Assembly (NCBI GenBank): GCA_903826205.1
Contig: CAIKDP010000209.1
Coordinates: 1 to 64,000 of the forward strand
Length of the DNA stretch: 64,000 nt
Reading direction: 5' to 3'
Source: Akkermansiaceae bacterium
GTDB lineage: Bacteria; Verrucomicrobiota; Verrucomicrobiia; Verrucomicrobiales; Akkermansiaceae
Both the position numbers and the translations under genes were made by a program. The notes below the pieces were generated by a model. The model did no database searches, had not been told where the DNA came from, and saw only the letters and a list, made by a program, of their open reading frames with translations. The number at the start of each line of letters is the position of its first letter. Positions within the stretch are counted from its first letter, which is position 1. Below, piece by piece: positions 58,713 to 64,000 of the stretch.

Positions 58713-59894
58713 ATGCCCCCCATGAAATTCAAACCCACTCCACCCATCCCGGAAAACTCCCGGCTTAAGACCCTCGCCACTGGCACCGCGGAAGTCTTCA
58801 AGCTCGACCCCCGCAGCCTTTCCCGCGCACCCGGCTTCAACACTCGCTACGACTTCGGCGACATCGCCGCCCTCGCTGCCGACATCGAAGCCAACGGCGT
58901 CCTCGAAGCCCTCAAGGTTCGCAAGGACGGCAAGAAAATCTTCCTCGTCAATGGCCACCGCCGGCTCACCGCCATCGAACTCCTCATCAAGGAAAATCGT
59001 TGGCCCGCCGACCCCACCCGTCCCGGCTTCCCCATGCCCGTCCCATGCACCAGCGAAGGCAAGAACGTTTCTCCCACCGACCGCATTTTCATGATGCTCT
59101 CCCTCAACACCGGCAAGCCCTTCAATCTCCTCGAAAAAGGCGTTGCCTACACCCGCATCCTCGATGCCGACAAAGCCATCTCCGCCGCCGAAGTCGCCCG
59201 ACGCACCGGTGAAACCAAGCAGGCCGTCTCCAATGCCGTCACCCTCGTTAGAAAATCCAGTCCTCGGCTCATTGAGTTCATCAAGCAGGACATCCTCGCT
59301 CCCACCACGGTTCTTGAAATCGCCAAGGCCCACCACGACCACTCCGCCCAGGACCAAGCCGCCGCTGATGCCATCGCTGCCGCCACTTCCAACGGCCGCT
59401 CCCATGCCACCCCCAAGGACCTGCCCAAAGATCCATCCCTCCACCGGGTGGCGCACGCTTCCAGCGTGCCGCCCCCGGACCCGTCAGACCCGTCAGACTC
59501 CTGTCCACCTCCATTCATCGCCGATCTCTCCACAGAAGATCCATCCCTCCAAGGGGTGGCGCACGCTTCCAGCGTGCCACCTGCCGCATCCTGCGGCAGG
59601 ATCTTAAACCCCGACGCCCCCGCCGACCCCACTGCTTTCGAGCGTCTCCGCAACGCCCCTGCCACCAATCGCGACGGCTCATCCGGCACGGGTCCATCCG
59701 GCGGTCCGGGTGAAGGCTATGCCACTTGTGACAAGCGCCTCGCCAAAATCGAAACCCTTCTCGATGAACTCGGTCCTGCCGATTGCAATCAGGACCGCTG
59801 GAACACCATCGAACTCATCCTCGATTACCTCAAGGGCAATTACACCATCGCCACTCTCCGCACGCACCTAACCGAAGAAAGCACTAAATCATAA
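58713..59894 (+). CDS. parB: ParB/Spo0J-like partition protein
   Basis: ORF 393 aa; YDFGDIAALAADIEANGVLEALKVRKDGKKIFLVNGHRRLTAIELL; EVARRTGETKQAVSNAVTLVRKSS HTH. Confidence 0.85.
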   Translation: MPPMKFKPTPPIPENSRLKTLATGTAEVFKLDPRSLSRAPGFNTRYDFGDIAALAADIEANGVLEALKVRKDGKKIFLVNGHRRLTAIELLIKENRWPADPTRPGFPMPVPCTSEGKNVSPTDRIFMMLSLNTGKPFNLLEKGVAYTRILDADKAISAAEVARRTGETKQAVSNAVTLVRKSSPRLIEFIKQDILAPTTVLEIAKAHHDHSAQDQAAADAIAAATSNGRSHATPKDLPKDPSLHRVAHASSVPPPDPSDPSDSCPPPFIADLSTEDPSLQGVAHASSVPPAASCGRILNPDAPADPTAFERLRNAPATNRDGSSGTGPSGGPGEGYATCDKRLAKIETLLDELGPADCNQDRWNTIELILDYLKGNYTIATLRTHLTEESTKS

Positions 59895-60018
59895 ATCCTA
59901 AATTCTAAACCAAGACAAGAACACACCGACTGTTGGCCCCTCTTCATCTCCGTTTAGAACTTCATGCTTAGTGCTTCTCCTCTATCTCTTCCGTTTAGAA
60001 TTTCATGCTTAGAATTTA

Positions 60019-60591
60019 ATGCTTATGTCCCCTACCTCCATCATCATCGACATCGAAACCCTCTCCTGCGAGCCCACCGCCATCATCACTGAAATCGGGC
60101 TTCTTGCCTTCGACCGCTACAGTCTCGAACCCATGCTTCACACGAGCATCCCCGAGGCTTTCTCTGTCGTCGACGAATTCACCATTCATCCCGACCTCTT
60201 CGCGCAAATGGCTGCCGGTCGCACATCCTGTCCCGAGACCCTCGCCTTTCACCGGTCTAACGAAACACTCCCCACCTTCCGCGAATTGCAATCCCCGCCC
60301 AAGGTGTGCTGTCATCTCCTGCGCGATTTCATCGAGCGCATGCGACCCCACCGCATTTGGATCCAGGGTCCCGACTTCGACCGGCCCATCCTCGAAAACT
60401 TCTGCACCCAATTCGGCGACTCCCTCCCATGGGAATTCTGGCGCACTCGTGACAGTCGCACCCTCTGGGACCTCGCCTTCCCAGGCGAAAGGCATGCATC
60501 CCGTCCGCACCATGCCCTCCCTGATTGTCGCGCCACCCTCGCCGATCTAACCAAATCCCTCCAAACCCTCAACCGCATCGAAGCGGCGTGA
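60019..60591 (+). CDS. 3'-5' exonuclease-like (DEDD) protein
   Basis: ORF 190 aa; SIIIDIETLSCEPTAIITEIGLLAFD, IWIQGPDFDRPIL, HHALPDCRATLADL. Confidence 0.75.
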   Translation: MLMSPTSIIIDIETLSCEPTAIITEIGLLAFDRYSLEPMLHTSIPEAFSVVDEFTIHPDLFAQMAAGRTSCPETLAFHRSNETLPTFRELQSPPKVCCHLLRDFIERMRPHRIWIQGPDFDRPILENFCTQFGDSLPWEFWRTRDSRTLWDLAFPGERHASRPHHALPDCRATLADLTKSLQTLNRIEAA

Positions 60592-60731
60592 TCTTCTTCT
60601 CAAGGAGTGTGGGCGTCCCGCCCACATCTTCATCTCCTATTTCAGCTTACCCCGCCCATCCGTCCCATTCTCTTCTCTTCCTCCTATTTCAGCTTTCAGC
60701 TTTTCGAATTTCAGCTTTACCCCCTTCTCCC

Positions 60732-61046
60732 ATGCTCTCCCCCGATCAATCTCCGGTGCATCGTCTCGTCTCCACCTGGTGGGACACCCCGCCGCCCGCC
60801 ACTTGCACCACTGGCATCCGGCGATTTTCACTCTTCCTCGCCGCCACCGAGGAAATCGTCCTCAATCAGAGCCAGGGCAAAATTTACGACCCCCTCGCCG
60901 ACAACCGCTTCCGGTGGGCCGCCCAATGGCTCGACATCGGCGACCTCAGCATCCGCGTCATCGACCCCTCTATCCAGCTCGCCGCCCAATTCATCTTTGC
61001 TCCTCCTCGTCTCTCATCCCGCCAGCACCTCGCCGCCAACGATTAG
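60732..61046 (+). CDS. Small hypothetical element protein
   Basis: ORF 60525..61046; start MLSPDQSPVHRLVSTWWDTPPP; upstream part of the ORF is repeat-derived. Confidence 0.55.
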   Translation: MLSPDQSPVHRLVSTWWDTPPPATCTTGIRRFSLFLAATEEIVLNQSQGKIYDPLADNRFRWAAQWLDIGDLSIRVIDPSIQLAAQFIFAPPRLSSRQHLAAND

Positions 61047-61248
61047 CTCCGTAGCTGCGGCTTCCAGCCGCAGTCGGCTTCCAGCCGCTGTCCCATTCTT
61101 CATTTCAGCTTTACCCCTCATCTCTTCCTCTCATTTCAGCTTTCAGCTTTCCCAATTTCAGCTTTACCCCGCCCATCCGTCCCATCTCATCTCTTTCACC
61201 CATTTCAGCTTTCAGCTTTCCCAATTTCAGCTTTACCCCACCACCCCC

Positions 61249-62244
61249 ATGCCCCGCAAAGGATCCCTCACTCGTCGCAACCGCGAAACCCAAACCCTAA
61301 CCGCCGACAACCGTGTCGTCCTCTACGTGCGCGCCTCCACGCCCGAGCAAGTCAACTCCCTCGATGCCCAGCAATCCGCCGCCGCCCGCTTCGCCGCCCG
61401 TCACGAACTCCTCATCGACGCCACCTTCATCGACTCCGGCGTCTCCGCCATCAAGTCCGCCCTGCGCGACCGACCCCAAGCTGCCGCCATGCTTCGCCAC
61501 TGCAAGGCTCGCGGCATTCGCACCATCCTCGTCCTCCGCGTCGATCGCGCCTTTCGTTCCACTCTCGATTTCTCCCAAACCCTCGCCTGGGCGAGAGGGC
61601 AGGGGATCACCTTCCGTTTCATCGACCCCGACATCGACCTCGGCACACCCATCGGCGAAATGTTCATTCAGATCCAGGTCGCCCTTGCCCAGATGGAATG
61701 CGGCATTCGTTCCGCCCGCGTCGATGAAGGTCTCGACTCCCTCCGCGACCACCGGCTTTCCCGCAACGGTTCCGCCGCGCCTTACGGTTGGCGGGCCGTC
61801 CCGTGCGACGATGGCACCCACACCCGCAAGGGCCGCCCGCAATTCCGTCACCTTCCCATACCTGCCGAGCAAGCCATCCTGCGTCACCTCCAGGCACTCT
61901 GGGAAACCCACAAAGGTCACGGCGCGCTCAGCCGCATTGCCGCCATTCTCAACTCCCAAGCCATCCCCACCAAGCTCGCCGGTCAGACCATGACAAAGCA
62001 TGGCAAAACCCACACCTGCACCGGACTCTGGCATCCCGCCACCGTCAAGTCCGTCCTCGAGCACGCCATCCTCGCCACCGCCGCCGAACTCCCCGACGGC
62101 CTCCCCGATCTAACCACCGCCATTTCTCTCCTTGGGGTGGCGCACGCTTCCAGTTGGGTGGCGCACGCTTCCAGCGTGCATTCTCCCGCATCCTTGCGGG
62201 AGAATCTTCCGTCTGAACGTTCAGACCGCCTCATACTCGCATAA
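61249..62244 (+). CDS. Serine recombinase/resolvase
   Basis: ORF 60607..62244; start MPRKGSLTRRNRETQ; VVLYVRASTPEQVNSLDAQQSAAARFA, ILVLRVDRAFRSTLDF, GEMFIQIQVALAQMECGIRSARVDEGLDSLR, AAPYGW. Confidence 0.9.
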   Translation: MPRKGSLTRRNRETQTLTADNRVVLYVRASTPEQVNSLDAQQSAAARFAARHELLIDATFIDSGVSAIKSALRDRPQAAAMLRHCKARGIRTILVLRVDRAFRSTLDFSQTLAWARGQGITFRFIDPDIDLGTPIGEMFIQIQVALAQMECGIRSARVDEGLDSLRDHRLSRNGSAAPYGWRAVPCDDGTHTRKGRPQFRHLPIPAEQAILRHLQALWETHKGHGALSRIAAILNSQAIPTKLAGQTMTKHGKTHTCTGLWHPATVKSVLEHAILATAAELPDGLPDLTTAISLLGVAHASSWVAHASSVHSPASLRENLPSERSDRLILA

Positions 62245-62357
62245 CTCCTTCCTCCTCTTCCGTCTATAATTGCATGCTTAAAATTTAGTGCTTCATCTCC
62301 TCCTCCTATTTCAGCTTTCAGTTTTCCCGATTTCAGCTTTTACCCCCCATCCCTCCC

Positions 62358-62636
62358 ATGCTCTCCCTCATCCCTGCCGTCCTCTCCACCAAGCAAGGTC
62401 ACGACTATGTCGGTGGCCAGCGCATCTGGCTCGAACTCATTGCTGCTCACAGTGACATCCTCAAACCCTTGCGCACCTGTCCGCGAGGGGACGCCTACTG
62501 GCGCAGGGCCACCATTGATGCCGCCCTAACCATCGCCCAGCAAAGCGGCTCCCTCATCGCCAATCCCGAACCCGAAGACCGCATCACCCCCGCTCTCATC
62601 CGCTCCGGCCGCCGTTTCAAGCCTGTCTCCGCGTAG
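62358..62636 (+). CDS. Small hypothetical element protein
   Basis: ORF 92 aa. Confidence 0.5.
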   Translation: MLSLIPAVLSTKQGHDYVGGQRIWLELIAAHSDILKPLRTCPRGDAYWRRATIDAALTIAQQSGSLIANPEPEDRITPALIRSGRRFKPVSA

Positions 62637-62839
62637 TGGCATATCACTCCATCACTCCACCTCTCCACCTCTCCATCACTCCATCACTCCCATTGGAGTA
62701 TTGGAGCAATGGACTAATGGAGTAATGAAAGACCCCGTCTGAACGTTCACACTCCTCATCATCCGTCCCATCCTCTTCTCCTCCCATTTCAGCTTTCAGC
62801 TTTCCCAATTTCAGCTTTACCCCATTCACCCCTCCTGCA

Positions 62840-63385
62840 ATGCTCCCGCGCATGGATTCCGCTGCTCAGGTTTGCCGTCTTCCCCAATTCACCATCAGTG
62901 GCTTGGGCGACGTGCGCAACCACTCACGACAGGAATCGTTCTCCCATGTGGTTTCCATCTGGGACACAGCCACGCGAGGCGATGGACCGGACCAGATCAA
63001 ATCGTTCTTTCCCGCCTCCAGGTTTTATCTGGCGCGGTTTGACGACATCGAGTCCGAGTCCGACACCGCGGTGACGAAAGAAACCGTTAGGGCCATTCTG
63101 GAATTTGGTTCAGGCCTGTCCACCTCCGACAAAGTGCTCGTCCATTGTCTGGCCGGGGTGTCGCGTTCATCGGGCGTTGCCTTTGCCCTCGCCTGCCAAT
63201 TTGCCGGACCTGGCAACGAGGCAGCGGTTCTCCGGACCCTGATAGAGCGGGCACCATGGATCAAACCCAACCGCCGCGTCGTGCAGTTTGCCGACGCCAT
63301 CCTCCGCCGCGACGGTCGAATGGTCGCTGCAGTCGGCGTGATCTGGGCCAACCTGATGCGCCGTTGGGCATCTCTCCACACCTAG
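62840..63385 (+). CDS. Tyrosine/dual-specificity protein phosphatase-like
   Basis: ORF 181 aa; VLVHCLAGVSRSSGVAFALA matches HCxxGxxRS. Confidence 0.75.
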   Translation: MLPRMDSAAQVCRLPQFTISGLGDVRNHSRQESFSHVVSIWDTATRGDGPDQIKSFFPASRFYLARFDDIESESDTAVTKETVRAILEFGSGLSTSDKVLVHCLAGVSRSSGVAFALACQFAGPGNEAAVLRTLIERAPWIKPNRRVVQFADAILRRDGRMVAAVGVIWANLMRRWASLHT

Positions 63386-63527
63386 GGAGCTGAACTGCGG
63401 GTCAGGACAGGGTGGCGCACTCTTCCAGTTGGGTGGCGCACGCTTCCAGCGTGCATCCTCCCGCATCCCTGCGGGAGGTTCTTCCACCGCCAATTTCGTT
63501 CGCCCTTCGTTGGGTGGGTGGATCGGG

Positions 63528-63989
63528 TCACAATCGGGTGCTGATGGGCTTCTTGGCTCTCAGTCGTTTTAGCTTTGCTGTAAGCTCCTTTGGCTCCTTC
63601 GGAGGCGGTGATAATTGGACTCCGCCCGCACCCTCTGTGGATCTGAGGACCACGGCCTCAAACTCGGCCCATTTGACCTCTTTGCCCGCAGCGAAAATTC
63701 GCCCATCCGCATCGGCCGTGTAATAACCCGGCTTCTTGCGGATTTCGTGGTAATACTTGCTGCCATCCTTGTCATGGGCCAGACGCCGGACCCAAATTGT
63801 AACTTCAGTGGTGTCGGTCCAAAGAGCGCTGGAGAGAATACAACTGCAATCAGGCTCGCCAAGCGACTCAACTCCCAAGACTTTGGGAACATTCTTGGCA
63901 AACGTCGCCAACGTTTCCCGCTGAGCTGGAGTGAGCACAAGCTTCCGCTCCCGTCCGACTGTTGCCACCTGTTCGGGCGTAAGCTGCAT
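63528..63989 (-). CDS. Hypothetical protein
   Basis: ORF 153 aa; no family recognised. Confidence 0.5.
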   Translation of the reverse strand: MQLTPEQVATVGRERKLVLTPAQRETLATFAKNVPKVLGVESLGEPDCSCILSSALWTDTTEVTIWVRRLAHDKDGSKYYHEIRKKPGYYTADADGRIFAAGKEVKWAEFEAVVLRSTEGAGGVQLSPPPKEPKELTAKLKRLRAKKPISTRL

Positions 63990-64000
63990 GACGATGTGCG

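Larger units (their letters stand above)
41542..62752. repeat. Dispersed 16-bp palindrome GTCTGAAC(A/G)TTCA(G/C)AC, 12 copies
   Basis: 41542 (variant), 41569, 42415, 42593 (partial), 43394 (variant), 44086, 45288, 46377, 47282, 54557, 62211, 62737. Confidence 0.85.

Noticed and set aside
58686-59456. 256-aa Gly-rich minus-strand ORF opposite parB
   Set aside because: Gly/Val/Asp-rich antisense pattern; parB motifs on the plus strand are convincing.
60607-61248. Upstream 214 codons of the recombinase ORF
   Set aside because: Translation is Ser/Pro/Phe-rich repeat-derived sequence and overlaps another gene; the resolvase fold starts at the ATG at 61249.
1-64000. tRNA, rRNA or IS transposase genes
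   Set aside because: None recognised by eye; a tRNAscan-SE or Infernal search would be needed to exclude them.

Overview
High-GC bacterial window, possibly Verrucomicrobiota/PVC (weak inference from family content). It reads as two blocks. (1) About 0-30 kb looks chromosomal. It holds an FGE/SUMF1-amidase fusion, a cell-surface O-acetylation cluster (MBOAT plus several SGNH/AlgJ-like proteins), a Ser/Thr kinase, two predicted secreted nucleases, and a tightly packed ~15 kb minus-strand operon. That operon encodes a coiled-coil membrane protein, ABC permease, ABC ATPase, zinc-ribbon/vWA protein, large tubulin/FtsZ-like GTPase, membrane protein, FGE-like protein, GAP1-like protein and an FHA/zinc-ribbon/P-loop GTPase. 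It is the strongest candidate for an under-described NTP-dependent signalling or conflict system. (2) About 30-63.4 kb looks like an integrated plasmid- or phage-like element. It carries possible tail-like genes, a CHC2/TOPRIM/SF3-like primase-helicase, an iteron-like origin candidate (12 copies of GCTACA/TGTAGC in ~340 bp with an AT-rich stretch), a divergent beta-clamp-like protein, RadC, a DNA methylase-like protein, an ATP-dependent ligase-like protein, an SNF2 helicase with an inserted DnaJ J-domain, ParB, an exonuclease, a serine recombinase and a PTP-like phosphatase. The element contains about 12 copies of a 16-bp palindrome GTCTGAAC(A/G)TTCA(G/C)AC, several of which supply the stop codon of the upstream gene. 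It also contains several families of short palindromic repeats that are translated in frame inside unrelated proteins. A short CTAAC/GTTAG motif recurs roughly every 0.5-1.5 kb through the window, often using rare Leu/Arg codons. No tRNA, rRNA, CRISPR array or IS transposase was recognised by eye. All functional calls come from reading protein motifs, with no database search.
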